A stretch of 64,000 nucleotides of DNA. Origin: Actinomadura luteofluorescens (GTDB lineage Bacteria > Actinomycetota > Actinomycetes > Streptosporangiales > Streptosporangiaceae). Location of the stretch: assembly GCF_013409365.1 (NCBI RefSeq), contig NZ_JACCBA010000001.1, positions 1,054,001 to 1,118,000 of the forward strand, written 5' to 3'. The position numbers and the translations under genes were made by a program. Position 1 is the stretch's first letter; every line of letters begins with the position of its first letter. The notes beneath the pieces were generated by a model. That model was not told the origin of the DNA and did no database searches. It saw nothing but the letters and a program-made list of their open reading frames with translations. Below are positions 41,820 through 52,652 of this stretch, in pieces.

Positions 41820-42086
41820 TCAGCGGTCGGCGGTGTCCCTGTCCCGGGCGGCGGCGTGGAGGTCGAAGACGGCGCGGCGCAGATCGTCGATGGCGTCGTC
41901 CAGTCCGGTGAGGGCCGCACGGACGCCCTGGCAGGCATGGGGGTCCTGGATGCGGGCCAGGGCGCAGTGCAGTTCGAGGCCGATGCCGAACAGCCGGCGG
42001 GTGATCTGGTCGGCCAGATCGTGGGCGACGCGCCGCGCGTCAGGCGATCCGCATGCATGCCCGGGCGCAGGTGACGGATAGGTCAT
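41820..42086 (-). CDS. Stand-alone DHp-like fragment of a DevS-type histidine kinase, phospho-His missing
   Basis: An 88-residue protein from the ATG at 42086, preceded by AGAGGG. Residues about 18-78 (RRVAHDLADQITRRLFGIGLELH ... LDDAIDDLRRAVFDLHA) align with the dimerisation/phosphoacceptor helices of DevS/DosS kinases, where the motif is ARDLHD. Here it reads AHDLAD, so the phosphorylated His is Ala. There is no ATPase domain. It could dimerise with a DosS-type kinase as a modulator, or be a remnant. Its promoter region contains a DosR-like box (42220-42233). Confidence 0.65.
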   Translation of the reverse strand: MTYPSPAPGHACGSPDARRVAHDLADQITRRLFGIGLELHCALARIQDPHACQGVRAALTGLDDAIDDLRRAVFDLHAAARDRDTADR

Positions 42087-42219
42087 CCCTCTGCCCTCTG
42101 GACGGGGAGCGAACGGTACACGCAGGAGCATTCCCCCGACCGCGCCCCGAACCACGCCTGCGAGGTACTGGTTTGCGGGCATTTTGTTGATTCTGTCCGC
42201 AATCGTGAGTCCGGTTCCA

Positions 42220-42233
42220 GGGCCGAAGGTCCC
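42220..42233. promoter_or_regulatory. DosR-like box, kinase fragment/USP divergent promoter
   Basis: GGGCCGAAGGTCCC, the exact reverse complement of the box at 51174-51187 and one base from a perfect palindrome. It lies between the divergent starts at 42086 and 42315. Confidence 0.6.
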
Positions 42234-42314
42234 TCGAACCCGGGACAGCGGCCCCTGCCTGCGCCTTTTCGCCCGGGGGAAGGCTGGACACACCGACAGG
42301 GGGAGGGATCGGCC

Positions 42315-43253
42315 ATGAACGATCACGAGAGGACGGGCACCGTCCTGGTCGGGTACGACGGGTCGCCCGTCGCGGACGAGGCGCTCCGCTGGGGGGTGCG
42401 GGAGGCCCTGTTCCGCCACCTGCCCCTCACGGTCTGCCATGCCTGGCACTGGCCCTATCCACTGCGCCAGCCGGACAAGGACACGCTGGAGGTCCTGCGC
42501 GGCGCGGGCGCGATCGTGGCGGACGAGGGCGTGCGCAAGGCCCACGGCCTCGCCGAGGGCCTGGACGTCCGCTGGCGCCTGGAGCGGGGGTGGGCTTCGG
42601 CCGTGCTGCTGGAGGCGTCGCGCGAGGCCTCCCTGGTCGTGCTCGGCTCGCGGGGGCACGGCGGCTTCGAGGCCCTGACGGTCGGCTCGACCGCGGTCCA
42701 GGTCGCGTCCCACGCCGACCGCCCGGTCATCGTCGTCCGGCCCGACCTGCCCGCCGCCCCAAAGGGCCGCGAGCGGCTGGTGGTGGGCGTGGACGGCTCG
42801 ACGGGCGGCGAGTCGGCCGTCGGCTTCGCCTTCGAGGAGGCCGCGCTGCGCGGCGCCTCGGTGACGGCCGTGTGCAGCTGGTGGGACCCGGCCGCGTTCC
42901 GCGGACCGGACCGCGTCCCCTTCAGCGATCCCCAGGTGATCAGGCGCGAGGCGATGGCGCGCTTCGAGGAGGACGTCGCGCCCTGGCGGAGCCGGTACCC
43001 GCAGGTGCCGCTGGAGACCGAGTTCGTGGTCGACACTCCGCGGGAGGCACTGGCCGGCGCCGCCCGCGGCGCGGCGCTGCTGGTGGTGGGCGCGCGCGGA
43101 ATCGGCTCGGGGCCCCAGACGCTGCTCGGCCCGGTGACCCAGGCCGCGCTGCAGGAGGCGCCCTGTCCGGTGGCGGTGGTGCCCGCCGAAGGAGCCGGGC
43201 GGCGGAGGGCCGCCGAGACCGCGGGCGCCTCGGCGCGCGGCGGAACGGGCTGA
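42315..43253 (+). CDS. Tandem-domain universal stress protein
   Basis: A 312-residue protein with two UspA domains. Each starts with VLVGYDGS or LVVGVDGS; the first has the ATP-binding motif GSRGHGGFEALTVGS, the second GARGIGSGPQTLLGP. GGGAGGGA precedes the ATG. Two-domain USPs of this kind (Rv2623 type) are DosR-regulated in mycobacteria and tie growth arrest to ATP. It is followed by a CBS gene on the same strand, with a DosR-like box upstream. Confidence 0.88.
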   Translation: MNDHERTGTVLVGYDGSPVADEALRWGVREALFRHLPLTVCHAWHWPYPLRQPDKDTLEVLRGAGAIVADEGVRKAHGLAEGLDVRWRLERGWASAVLLEASREASLVVLGSRGHGGFEALTVGSTAVQVASHADRPVIVVRPDLPAAPKGRERLVVGVDGSTGGESAVGFAFEEAALRGASVTAVCSWWDPAAFRGPDRVPFSDPQVIRREAMARFEEDVAPWRSRYPQVPLETEFVVDTPREALAGAARGAALLVVGARGIGSGPQTLLGPVTQAALQEAPCPVAVVPAEGAGRRRAAETAGASARGGTG

Positions 43254-43333
43254 GGGAGGCGTCCGGACGCCCGTCCGGGCCGCCGGAGCGACCGATCCGT
43301 CCGAGCGGGCGGTCCATCCAACGGGGAGGGAAC

Positions 43334-43708
43334 ATGCGGGTCAGCAACGTGTACCGGCCGACGGTCTTCACCTGCCGGGCGGACGAGCCGCTCGGCGACG
43401 TCGCGCGGCAGATGATCGAGAGGGAGGTCGGCGCGCTGGCGGTGCTCGACGGCGAGCGGGTCACCGGGATCATCACCGAGCGCGATCTGGCCGGGGCCCT
43501 CGCCTCCTCGGCCGACGCGGCCTCGCAGGAGGCGGCGGGCTACGCCTCGGCGCGGGTGGAGACCGCCGCGCTGGACGAGGACGCGCGGGACGTCGCCCGC
43601 CGGATGCTGGAGGCGGGCATCCGCCACCTGCCGGTGGACGACCACGGGCGGCTGGTGGGGATGGTCTCGATGCGCGACCTGCTGGCGCTGGAGACCTGGG
43701 CGGCCTGA
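43334..43708 (+). CDS. Hrp1-like CBS-domain protein
   Basis: A 124-residue protein made of two CBS motifs: YRPTVFTCRADEPLGDVARQMIEREVGALAVLDGERVTGIITERDLAGAL and VETAALDEDARDVARRMLEAGIRHLPVDDHGRLVGMVSMRDLLALE. The layout and length resemble mycobacterial Hrp1 (Rv2626c), a DosR-regulon protein of unsettled function. GGGGAGGGA precedes the ATG. It is probably co-transcribed with the USP gene 80 bases upstream. Confidence 0.85.
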   Translation: MRVSNVYRPTVFTCRADEPLGDVARQMIEREVGALAVLDGERVTGIITERDLAGALASSADAASQEAAGYASARVETAALDEDARDVARRMLEAGIRHLPVDDHGRLVGMVSMRDLLALETWAA

Positions 43709-43736
43709 GCTCCGCGGACCGGCGGGCGGGCGGCCG

Positions 43737-44579
43737 TCAGGCGGGCCGGGCGATGAGCACCGGGCAGCCGCACCGGTGGATGACCGTATAGGTCACCGAC
43801 CCGAGCGGCATGAGGGGATCCCTGTGGTCGTGGGGCCCGACCACGACCAGCTGCGCGCCGGCCGACACCCGGGGCAGGGCCTTGCGGGCGCTGTCGTTGA
43901 CGACCTCGGCCGTCACCGGGACATCGGGGAACCGCGTCCGCCAGCCGGCCAGCGCCTCCTCGATCCGCCGCTCCTCCGCCCGCCGGTGGCGCCGCAGGAG
44001 CGCGGCGAGTTCCGCGGAGTGCACCGGGTCCGGGACCTGGAAGAACCGGAAGGCGTGCACGACCCGCAGCGGCGCCTGCCACAGCGAGGCCTCCCGGAAG
44101 GCCTCGGCCAGCACCGCCCCCGCGGACGTCCCGTCCAGACCGGCGACGATCTCGGGGCGGCCGGTCGTCGGCTCGCGCACGGCCGACGCGAGCGCCACCG
44201 TGACCGGGGAGTGGGCCGCGACCTTGAAGGCCACGGAGCCGAGCATGAGGCCGGCGAGGCCGCCGCTCCCCCGGGTGCCGACGACGACCATCCCGGCGTC
44301 CCGCGCCCGCGCGACCAGGGCGCTCGCCGCGTCGCCCTCGACCAGTTCGCCCGTCGCCTCGACGCCTTCCACGCGGCGGCGCACCCGCTGCTCGGCGCGG
44401 TCCAGCAAGCGCCGCGCCTCGTCCCGCTCGGGCCCGTTCCCGCGCCCGGCACGAGGCTCCGGAAGGGCGTGCAGGAGCCGGAGGGCGACCCGCCGGACCC
44501 CGGCCTCGCCGGCCGCCCAGTCCAGCGCCCGGGTGCCGGCCTCCGACCCGTCCACCCCCACCAAGATCGGACCATCCAC
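43737..44579 (-). CDS. Tandem-domain universal stress protein
   Basis: A 280-residue two-domain USP. The GTG at 44579 is chosen since GGGGGGA precedes it and it starts directly at DGPILVGVDGSEAG. Domain 1 has VVGTRGSGGLAGLMLGS; domain 2 has VVVGPHDHRDPLMPLGSVTYTVIHRCGCPVLI. It is separated by 84 bases from the upstream phosphoribosyltransferase gene on the same strand and is probably co-expressed from the promoter with the box at 45391. Confidence 0.88.
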   Translation of the reverse strand: MDGPILVGVDGSEAGTRALDWAAGEAGVRRVALRLLHALPEPRAGRGNGPERDEARRLLDRAEQRVRRRVEGVEATGELVEGDAASALVARARDAGMVVVGTRGSGGLAGLMLGSVAFKVAAHSPVTVALASAVREPTTGRPEIVAGLDGTSAGAVLAEAFREASLWQAPLRVVHAFRFFQVPDPVHSAELAALLRRHRRAEERRIEEALAGWRTRFPDVPVTAEVVNDSARKALPRVSAGAQLVVVGPHDHRDPLMPLGSVTYTVIHRCGCPVLIARPA

Positions 44580-44663
44580 CGAAATCCCCCCAACCGCAGG
44601 TCCGTGCCGCGCGCCCCCGAGGACCACCGCCCCTACGAGATGCTGCCCCGATCCGCCCCGGGC

Positions 44664-45305
44664 TCACGCGGTGTGCTGGGACGCCCGTTCGAGCAGCCTG
44701 GCGGCCTCCACCTCGGAGACCGGTGCGAAGTCCAGGTAGAAGTCGCTCGCGGTGACGAAGAACGTCGGCGAGAGCGGGCACACCACCTCGTCGGCGACGG
44801 TCCACAGATGGTCGATGGTGGCGGGCGGCGCCGCGGCCACGGCGAAGACGACCCGCCCGGCGCCCTGGGCCCGGGCGTCACGGCACGCGACCTCGGCCGC
44901 GAGGCGGCCTGCCGCTCCGTCGTCGACGACGATGACGTCGCGGCCCGTCGGCGGGAGGCTCGGTCGCCGCCCGCGCAGCCGGAGCCCGAGGGCCCGCGCC
45001 TCGACGCGGGCGTCCCGCTCCAGCTCCCGGATCCGCGTCTCCCCGGCCCCCGACCGCCGGACGGCCTCCTCGTCCAGGACCCGTGCCGGGCCCTCCGCGA
45101 CCGCGCCCACCAGGACGCCGGGAGGCCCCGGGACGACGAGTTCGCGCACGACGAGCGCGTCCAGCGCGCAACCGAGCCGCGCGGCGGTCTCGGCCGCCAC
45201 CGGGACGCCGCCCCCGTGAAGGCCGAGGACCCGGACGCCACCACCCGTGTACCGCCGCAGGTTGGCGACGAGCTGCCGCCCCGCGTCCTGCCGATCGGAG
45301 TACAT
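44664..45305 (-). CDS. Phosphoribosyltransferase-family protein
   Basis: A 213-residue type I PRTase-fold protein. It has LGLHGGGVPVAAETAARLGCALDALVVREL at the N-terminal side and the PRPP loop DVIVVDDGAAGRLAA. It resembles the PRTase-like proteins of the mycobacterial DosR regulon (Rv0571c N-terminal part) in context and sequence pattern. True substrates of these proteins are unknown. A DosR-like box lies 86 bases upstream of its ATG. Confidence 0.78.
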   Translation of the reverse strand: MYSDRQDAGRQLVANLRRYTGGGVRVLGLHGGGVPVAAETAARLGCALDALVVRELVVPGPPGVLVGAVAEGPARVLDEEAVRRSGAGETRIRELERDARVEARALGLRLRGRRPSLPPTGRDVIVVDDGAAGRLAAEVACRDARAQGAGRVVFAVAAAPPATIDHLWTVADEVVCPLSPTFFVTASDFYLDFAPVSEVEAARLLERASQHTA

Positions 45306-45390
45306 CGCCCCACCTCGTTCGCCTGCGCTTCACCCACCAGCATTCGATGGGGGCGTCGGTGGTTCCAGTGCGCATCGGCCCTCCCCCGGG

Positions 45391-45404
45391 CCGACCTTCG
45401 TCCC
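45391..45404. promoter_or_regulatory. DosR-like box before the phosphoribosyltransferase gene
   Basis: CCGACCTTCGTCCC, two bases different from the palindromic form GGGACCTTCGTCCC, upstream of the minus-strand start at 45305. The weakest of the well-placed copies. Confidence 0.45.
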
Positions 45405-45419
45405 GGCCCTTCCCGGCGG

Positions 45420-45662
45420 TCAGGCCCGGCGGGTGAGGTAGGCGACGCAGCCGTCCAGTGTGGCCAGCTCCGGATAGTCGTCCTCGTCGATGCGCAGGCC
45501 CGCGGCGTCGCTCAGCCCCTCGACGAAGCCGAGGAAGTCGAGCGAGTCGAGGCCGAGGTCCTCGCGCAGGTCGGCGTCACCGCCGACCGCCGAGGCGTCG
45601 ATGTCGGGCGCCGCCTTCTCCAGCGAGCGGGCGGCGAGGTCTCGTGCCTGTCGGGGTGTCAC
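45420..45662 (-). CDS. Acyl carrier protein coupled to a 2-oxoacid dehydrogenase operon
   Basis: An 80-residue ACP with the phosphopantetheine site EDLGLDSLDFLGFVEGL. Its GTG overlaps the TGA of the E2 gene (GTGA). It is the last of six genes coupled by overlaps: DUF1876, acetyl-CoA-type ligase, E1alpha, E1beta, E2 and ACP. No ketosynthase or other fatty-acid gene is near. This context suggests that acyl groups made by the dehydrogenase or the ligase are loaded onto, or sensed through, this ACP; that is inference. The ACP identity itself is clear. Confidence 0.85.
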   Translation of the reverse strand: MTPRQARDLAARSLEKAAPDIDASAVGGDADLREDLGLDSLDFLGFVEGLSDAAGLRIDEDDYPELATLDGCVAYLTRRA

Positions 45663-46963
45663 AGCTCCTCCGGGCTCTGCAGCAGCCGGTCCACGGCCTC
45701 CAGGAGGCGCGCGCCCGTGTGGCCGTCGCTGGCGCGGTGATCGGCGGCCAGCGTGGCGGTGACCACCGGCCGGACGCCCAGCAGCCCCTCCACCGCCCAC
45801 GGCCGCTGGACGATCTTGCCGAAGCCGATCAGGGCCACCTGGGGCGGGAAGATGACGCCGGTCACCGACTCCACGCCCTGGTCGCCCAGATCGGTGACGG
45901 TGATCGTGGCGTCGGCCAGCTCGGAGCCGCGCAGCCGGCCCGTCCGGGCGCGCACCAGCATCTCCTTCAGAGCGGCCATCAGCTCGTCCAAGGACAGATC
46001 GTCGGCGCCGCGCAGGGTGGGGGTCATCAGCCCGCCGCCGCGCAGCGCGGTGACGATGCCGAGGTGGACGCCGTCCCCCTGGACGAACGCGTCGTCGAGC
46101 CAGTGCCCGTTGAGCTCGGGGACCTCGCGGGCCGCCAGCGCGCTCGCCCTGAGCAGCAGCGCGGCCGGGAGGAGGCGCTTCGCCACCGGGAGCTCGCGGT
46201 TGCGCGCCCAGAGCCAGGCCGTCGCGGCGCTCATGTCGATGGTGGTGCCGAGGTAGTAGTGCGGGATCTCGCGTTTGCTCCGGGCCATGAGCTCGCCGAT
46301 CGCCCGCCGCATCGCGGCCTGCCTGCCCGCCTTCGCGGGACGCGGGGCCGCCGCCTTGCGCCGCGGACGCGCGGGCGGCCGCGGCGTCCGCGCGGCGGCG
46401 CGGACGTCGTCGGCCCGGATGGCGCCGCCGGCCCCGGAACCGCGCACCCGCCCCAGGTCGACGCCGAGCTCGCCGGCGATCCGGCGGGCCATGGGCGACG
46501 CCTTCGGACGGGACGGCGGGCGGGCGGCCCGCTCGACGTCCGCGCGGACGACCCTGCCGTCGTGGCCCGTGCCGTGCACCGAGGCCACGTCGACGCCCTG
46601 TTCCTCGGCCAGCCGCCGGACGAGCGGAGTCGCCGCATGCCGGGGCTCGGGAGCGGGAGCGGGAGCGGGAGCGGGCTCCCCGCTCACCGGCTCCGGGGCC
46701 GAAGGCTCCGGCGGGGCCGCCGGAGCCTCCGGGGAGGTCAGGCGGGCGAGCGGGGCCCCGACCGGGACGCTGGTGCCGGGCTCGACGAGGAGGGCGTCGA
46801 TCACGCCGTCGTCGAAGCACTCCACTTCGATTTCGGCCTTGTCGGTCTCGACGACGGCGACGGCGTCGCCCCGGTTCACCCGGTCCCCCGGCCCGACCAG
46901 CCATTCGGTGAGGGTGCCGCGGTCCATGTCGGCGCCGAGCGAGGGCATCGTGAAGTCAGGCAT
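45659..46963 (-). CDS. Dihydrolipoamide acyltransferase (E2) with two subunit-binding domains
   Basis: A 434-residue E2. It has one lipoyl domain (residues 1-75, lipoyl Lys in [10 protein letters not shown]), then a Pro/Ala linker encoded by short tandem repeats. Two peripheral-subunit-binding domains follow ([27 protein letters not shown] and [27 protein letters not shown]), where one is usual. The catalytic domain ends with [14 protein letters not shown], matching the HxxxDG active site. It accepts the acyl group from E1 on lipoate and transfers it to CoA. No E3 gene is present here. It overlaps E1beta and the ACP gene. Confidence 0.88.
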   Translation of the reverse strand: MPDFTMPSLGADMDRGTLTEWLVGPGDRVNRGDAVAVVETDKAEIEVECFDDGVIDALLVEPGTSVPVGAPLARLTSPEAPAAPPEPSAPEPVSGEPAPAPAPAPEPRHAATPLVRRLAEEQGVDVASVHGTGHDGRVVRADVERAARPPSRPKASPMARRIAGELGVDLGRVRGSGAGGAIRADDVRAAARTPRPPARPRRKAAAPRPAKAGRQAAMRRAIGELMARSKREIPHYYLGTTIDMSAATAWLWARNRELPVAKRLLPAALLLRASALAAREVPELNGHWLDDAFVQGDGVHLGIVTALRGGGLMTPTLRGADDLSLDELMAALKEMLVRARTGRLRGSELADATITVTDLGDQGVESVTGVIFPPQVALIGFGKIVQRPWAVEGLLGVRPVVTATLAADHRASDGHTGARLLEAVDRLLQSPEEL

Positions 46964-47984
46964 CCCCGCTCACCACCCGGTGCGCGGCGGCGACGACGTC
47001 GTCCGGCTGCGGCACCGCCGCCTCCTCCAGGTGCCGCGGGTACGGGATGGGGATCTCCACGCCGCACACGCGGGCGACCGGCGCGTCGAGCTCGTAGAAC
47101 ACCTGCTCGGTGACGCGGGCGCTGATCTCCGCCGACAGGCTGCCCGACCGCCACGCCTCGTCCACCACCACCGCGCGGTGGGTGCGGCGGACCGAGTCCA
47201 TGATCGTGGCGTCGTCCAGGGGGCGCAGCGACCGCAGGTCGAGCACCTCGGCCTCGACGCCCTCGGAGGCGAGCCGCCCGGCCGCCTCCAGGGTCTTGTG
47301 CAGGGTGCCGCCGTAGGTGATCAGGCTGACGTCCGAGCCGGGCCTGCGCACGGCCGCGCGGTCGATGTCCACCGCCCCGGCGCCCGGCGGCAGCTCGCCG
47401 GACAGGGTGTACAGCGACCCGTGCTCGAAGATCAGGACGGGGTCGGGGTCCGCGAGGGCGGTCCACAGCATGCCGCGGGCGTCCTCCAGGGTCGCGGGCG
47501 CGACGATCCGCAGGCCGGGGATGTGGGTGTACCAGCCTTCGAGGCTGTGCGAGTGCTGGGCGGCCAGCTGCCGGCCCGCCCCGGTCGTCATCCGGATCAC
47601 CAGCGGGACGCCGAACTGCCCGCCGGACATGTGCGACAGCGTCGCGGCGTTGTTGAGGATCTGGTCGAGCGCGAGCAGGCTGAAGTTCACCGTCATGATC
47701 TCCACGATGGGGCGCATGCCGGCGAGGGCCGCGCCGATGCCCGCGCCGACGAACGCCGACTCCGACAGGGGCGTGTCGCGGATCCGCTCGGGGCCGAACT
47801 CCTCCAGCAGGCCGAGGCTGACGGCGAAGCAGCCGCCGTAGCGCCCGACGTCCTCGCCCATCAGGAACACGCGCTCGTCCTTCGCGAGCGCCTCCCGCAG
47901 GGCCGCCCGCATGGCCTCCCGATAGGTGATGCCGCCGTTCGCGCCGGCCGCCGGAGCGCCGGGGGCCGTCCGGGTGGTGGTCAT
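46956..47984 (-). CDS. 2-oxoacid (pyruvate/acetoin-type) dehydrogenase E1 beta subunit
   Basis: A 342-residue E1beta: [75 protein letters not shown]-type C-terminal domain ending [31 protein letters not shown]. It completes the thiamine diphosphate site with E1alpha. Its ATG overlaps the E1alpha stop (ATGA) and its end overlaps the E2 start. Pyruvate is the most common substrate for this type; acetoin or a branched 2-oxoacid is possible. Confidence 0.9.
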   Translation of the reverse strand: MTTTRTAPGAPAAGANGGITYREAMRAALREALAKDERVFLMGEDVGRYGGCFAVSLGLLEEFGPERIRDTPLSESAFVGAGIGAALAGMRPIVEIMTVNFSLLALDQILNNAATLSHMSGGQFGVPLVIRMTTGAGRQLAAQHSHSLEGWYTHIPGLRIVAPATLEDARGMLWTALADPDPVLIFEHGSLYTLSGELPPGAGAVDIDRAAVRRPGSDVSLITYGGTLHKTLEAAGRLASEGVEAEVLDLRSLRPLDDATIMDSVRRTHRAVVVDEAWRSGSLSAEISARVTEQVFYELDAPVARVCGVEIPIPYPRHLEEAAVPQPDDVVAAAHRVVSGDA

Positions 47985-49032
47985 GGCCGCACCGCCCTCT
48001 CGGAGTAGACGAAGCGGGTCAGGTCGGCGACCGGCTCCAGCGGGGCCTTGCGCGCCGCCTTCACGGCGCCGTCGATCTCGGCGGCGATCTCCTTGTCCAT
48101 CGCGGCGAGGTCGTCGCCGCCGAGGTCGCCGTCGGCGCGCAGCCGGGCGGCGAGCGCGTCGATCGGGTCGTGGCGCCTCCACTCCTCGATCTCGGCCTTG
48201 GTCCGGTAGCGGTCCGGGTCGTACATCGAGTGGGCGCGGTACCGGTAGGTGCGCATCTCCAGGAAGTGCGGGCCGCCGCCCCAGCGCACCGCCTCGGCCG
48301 CCCGCCGCGCGGCCGCAGAGACGGCGAGCGCGTCCATGCCGTCCACGGCCCACGCCACCAGGCCGTAGGACGAGGCGCGCAGGGCCAGGTCGGTCTCGGC
48401 GTGCTCGCGGGCGAGCGCGGTGCCCATCGCGTACTGGTTGTTCTCGCAGACGAACAGGACCGGCAGGCGCCAGAGCGCGGCCAGGTTCAGGCATTCGTGG
48501 AACTCGCCCTCGGCGGCCGCCCCGTCCCCGAGGAAGCACGCCGTGACGCGGTCGGCGCCGCGCATCCGGTCGGCGAGCGCCAGCCCGACCGCGAGCGGCA
48601 GCCCGCCGGCCACGATGGCGTTGCCGCCGTAGAACCGGGTCGCCGCGTCGAACAGGTGCATCGAGCCGCCGCGGCCGCGGCTGCAGCCGGTGGAGCGGCC
48701 GAACATCTCCGCCATGATCGCCTCGGCCGGGATCCCGCGCGCCAGGGCGTGCCCGTGCTCGCGGTAGGTGGTGACGACGGCGTCCTCGGGGCCGAGCTCC
48801 GGCATCACCCCGGCGGCCACGGCCTCCTCGCCGATGTACAGGTGCATGAACCCGCGGATCTCGGCCGCGCTGTACAGCTCGACGCAGCGCTCCTCGAAGC
48901 GCCGGATGCGCAGCATCTCGTGGAGGAGGCTCCGGCGCTCCTTCGCCGCCGCGTCCCGCGCCGCCCCGCCCGCCGTCCGGGCGGCCTCCCCGGCGGCGCC
49001 GCCGGGATCGGTCTTCACCGTCTTCTTCGTGG

Positions 49033-49036
<4 letters not shown>
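47981..49036 (-). CDS. 2-oxoacid (pyruvate/acetoin-type) dehydrogenase E1 alpha subunit
   Basis: A 351-residue E1alpha. Thiamine-diphosphate motif [32 protein letters not shown], the GGSMHLFD segment, and the phosphorylation-loop-like [14 protein letters not shown] are present. The first ~35 residues are a charged, Ala-rich extension. It decarboxylates the 2-oxoacid and reductively acylates the E2 lipoyl group. It overlaps the ligase stop and the E1beta start by four bases each. Confidence 0.9.
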
Positions 49037-50819
<1,783 letters not shown>

Positions 50820-50823
<4 letters not shown>

Positions 50824-51071
50824 GAAGGTCCCGCGAACTGGGCGATGTCCTTGTCGGCGACCCCGTGGAGCCGGCCCGCCAGATCGGCGAGCGCCCGGCT
50901 CACGGCGAGCTCGTCACCGATCTCCGGGACCTCACGGTCGGCCGGGTTGCGGCGGGCGTGCCCGCGCCCGGTGGTCCTCTTCTCGCCGCCACTGAACAGG
51001 ACCGCCTGCGCGACGGTGTCCGAGCCCTCCTCGGTGATGTAGAGCTCGACGCTCCACTCCTTGGCCTTCAT
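50820..51071 (-). CDS. DUF1876 protein (Rv1738/Rv2632c-like)
   Basis: An 83-residue protein, AAGGAGG six bases before its ATG. The family pattern is clear: [54 protein letters not shown]. Mycobacterial Rv1738 is one of the most strongly DosR-induced genes and has been compared structurally to ribosome hibernation factors. Here it leads the coupled ligase-dehydrogenase-ACP operon, downstream of two DosR-like boxes. Confidence 0.87.
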
Positions 51072-51133
51072 GACGAACCTCCTTCGCTCGGCCGTTCACC
51101 CTCCATCGTCGGAAGGGGGTGGGGCCGCCCCTA

Positions 51134-51147
51134 GGGGCGGAAGTCCC
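51134..51147. promoter_or_regulatory. DosR-like box 1 of the DUF1876/pncB divergent promoter
   Basis: GGGGCGGAAGTCCC: a near-palindrome of the GGGAC-N4-GTCCC type, 62 bases upstream of the DUF1876 ATG. Confidence 0.5.
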
Positions 51148-51173
51148 GAATCCGCTGATCAGACCGTTGGGAA

Positions 51174-51187
51174 GGGACCTTCGGCCC
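51174..51187. promoter_or_regulatory. DosR-like box 2 of the DUF1876/pncB divergent promoter
   Basis: GGGACCTTCGGCCC, one base from a perfect palindrome; its reverse complement recurs exactly at 42220-42233. It lies about 94 bases before the nicotinate phosphoribosyltransferase start. Confidence 0.65.
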
Positions 51188-51280
51188 CGGTCCGCAGGAC
51201 CGATGGGGGCGGGGGGCCGGGCCCGGGCGGGGAAGGCTCGACCCGTACCGGGGCGGATCGACGGACGCGAGGACGGACCC

Positions 51281-52633
51281 ATGAGCGGCGGACTGCTGAC
51301 CGACCTGTACGAGGTGACGATGGCGGCGAGCTACCTGCGCCGCGGCATGACCGGGCCCGCGACGTTCAGCCTCTTCGTCCGCAAGCTGCCCCCCGACCGC
51401 GGTTTCCTGATCGCCGCCGGGCTGGAGGACTGCCTGTCGTTCGTCGAGGACTACCGGTTCTCCCAGGAGGATCTCGACTACCTGGCGGTGGAGCAGGGAC
51501 TGGACGACGCCTCGCTGCGCGCTTTCGAGCGCCTCCGGTTCACCGGTGAGGTCCGGGCGGTCCCCGAAGGGCGCGTCGTCTACCCGGGCGAACCGCTTCT
51601 GGAGGTCACGGCGCCGATCGCGGAGGCCCAGCTGGTGGAGACCGTGCTGCTGAACCACGTCACGTTCCAGACCACGGTGGCCACGAAGGCCGCCCGCTGC
51701 GTGCGGGCCGCCGCCGGTGCGCGGGTCATCGACTTCTCCTTCCGCCGGACGCAGGGGGTCGACGCCGCGATGGCCGTCGCGCGGGCCTCCTACCTCGCCG
51801 GCTTCGCCGGCACCAGCAACGTCGAGGGCGCCCGGCGGTACGGCATCCCGGCGACCGGCACGATGGCCCACTCCTACGTCGAGGCCTTCCCCGGCGAGGG
51901 CGAGGCGTTCGCCGCCTTCGCCGCCGACTTCCCCGACCGCACCACGCTGCTGGTCGACACCTACGACACGATCGCCGGGGTCGAGGCGGCCATCCGGACG
52001 GCCCGCCGGGCCGGGCTGCCGTCCCTGGCGGGGATCCGGCTCGACTCCGGGGACCTCGGCGACCTGGCGGTCAAGGCGCGCTCGATTCTGGACGAGGCCG
52101 GCATGACCGGCACGCTGATCGTGGCCAGCGGCGGGCTGGACGAGCACCGGATCGCGGACCTCGCCGCCGCCGGCGCGCCGATCGACGTCTACGGGGTGGG
52201 GACGAAGATGGGCGTGTCCGCGGACGCCCCCTACCTCGACAGCGCCTACAAGCTCGTCGCCTACGCGGACCGGCCGGTGATGAAGCTGTCCACCGGCAAG
52301 ATCACCGCACCGTGCGCCAAGCAGGTCTACCGGGGCGCGGACGGCGACGTGGTCGCGCTGCGGGACGAGCCCGCGCCGGACGGCATGGAGCCGCTGCTCG
52401 TCCCCGTCATGGAGGCGGGGCGCCGCGTCGCCGGACCGGACCCGCTCGATGCCGTGCGCGAACGGTGCGCCGCCGAGATCGCCGCCCTCCCCGACCGGAT
52501 CACGCGGCTCCGTGCCCCCGAATCCCGTCCGGTCCGGCTGAGCGCGCGCCTCCGGCGAACCCGGGACCGGCTCTACGCGGAACTCGCCGCCGGGCACCGG
52601 GCCGCCGGCGCGGGTCCTCTCAAGGAGCGGTGA
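51281..52633 (+). CDS. pncB: Nicotinate phosphoribosyltransferase
   Basis: A 450-residue protein from the ATG at 51281. Family signatures are LLTDLYEVTMAASYLRRGM, ARVIDFSFRRTQGVDAAMAVARASYLAGFAGTSNVEGARRYGIPATGTMAHSYV, and LAGIRLDSGDLGDLAVKAR. It converts nicotinate and PRPP into nicotinate mononucleotide (NAD salvage, ATP-assisted). PncB2 is DosR-regulated in M. tuberculosis, and here the gene shares a divergent promoter carrying DosR-like boxes, so NAD recycling under low oxygen is the likely role. It converges on a USP gene. Confidence 0.92.
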   Translation: MSGGLLTDLYEVTMAASYLRRGMTGPATFSLFVRKLPPDRGFLIAAGLEDCLSFVEDYRFSQEDLDYLAVEQGLDDASLRAFERLRFTGEVRAVPEGRVVYPGEPLLEVTAPIAEAQLVETVLLNHVTFQTTVATKAARCVRAAAGARVIDFSFRRTQGVDAAMAVARASYLAGFAGTSNVEGARRYGIPATGTMAHSYVEAFPGEGEAFAAFAADFPDRTTLLVDTYDTIAGVEAAIRTARRAGLPSLAGIRLDSGDLGDLAVKARSILDEAGMTGTLIVASGGLDEHRIADLAAAGAPIDVYGVGTKMGVSADAPYLDSAYKLVAYADRPVMKLSTGKITAPCAKQVYRGADGDVVALRDEPAPDGMEPLLVPVMEAGRRVAGPDPLDAVRERCAAEIAALPDRITRLRAPESRPVRLSARLRRTRDRLYAELAAGHRAAGAGPLKER

Positions 52634-52652
52634 CGGCGACCGGGCAGGCGAC

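Noticed and set aside
46650..46680. Short GC-rich tandem repeats as a structural element
   Set aside because: They encode the flexible Pro/Ala linker after the E2 lipoyl domain, which is normally repetitive.
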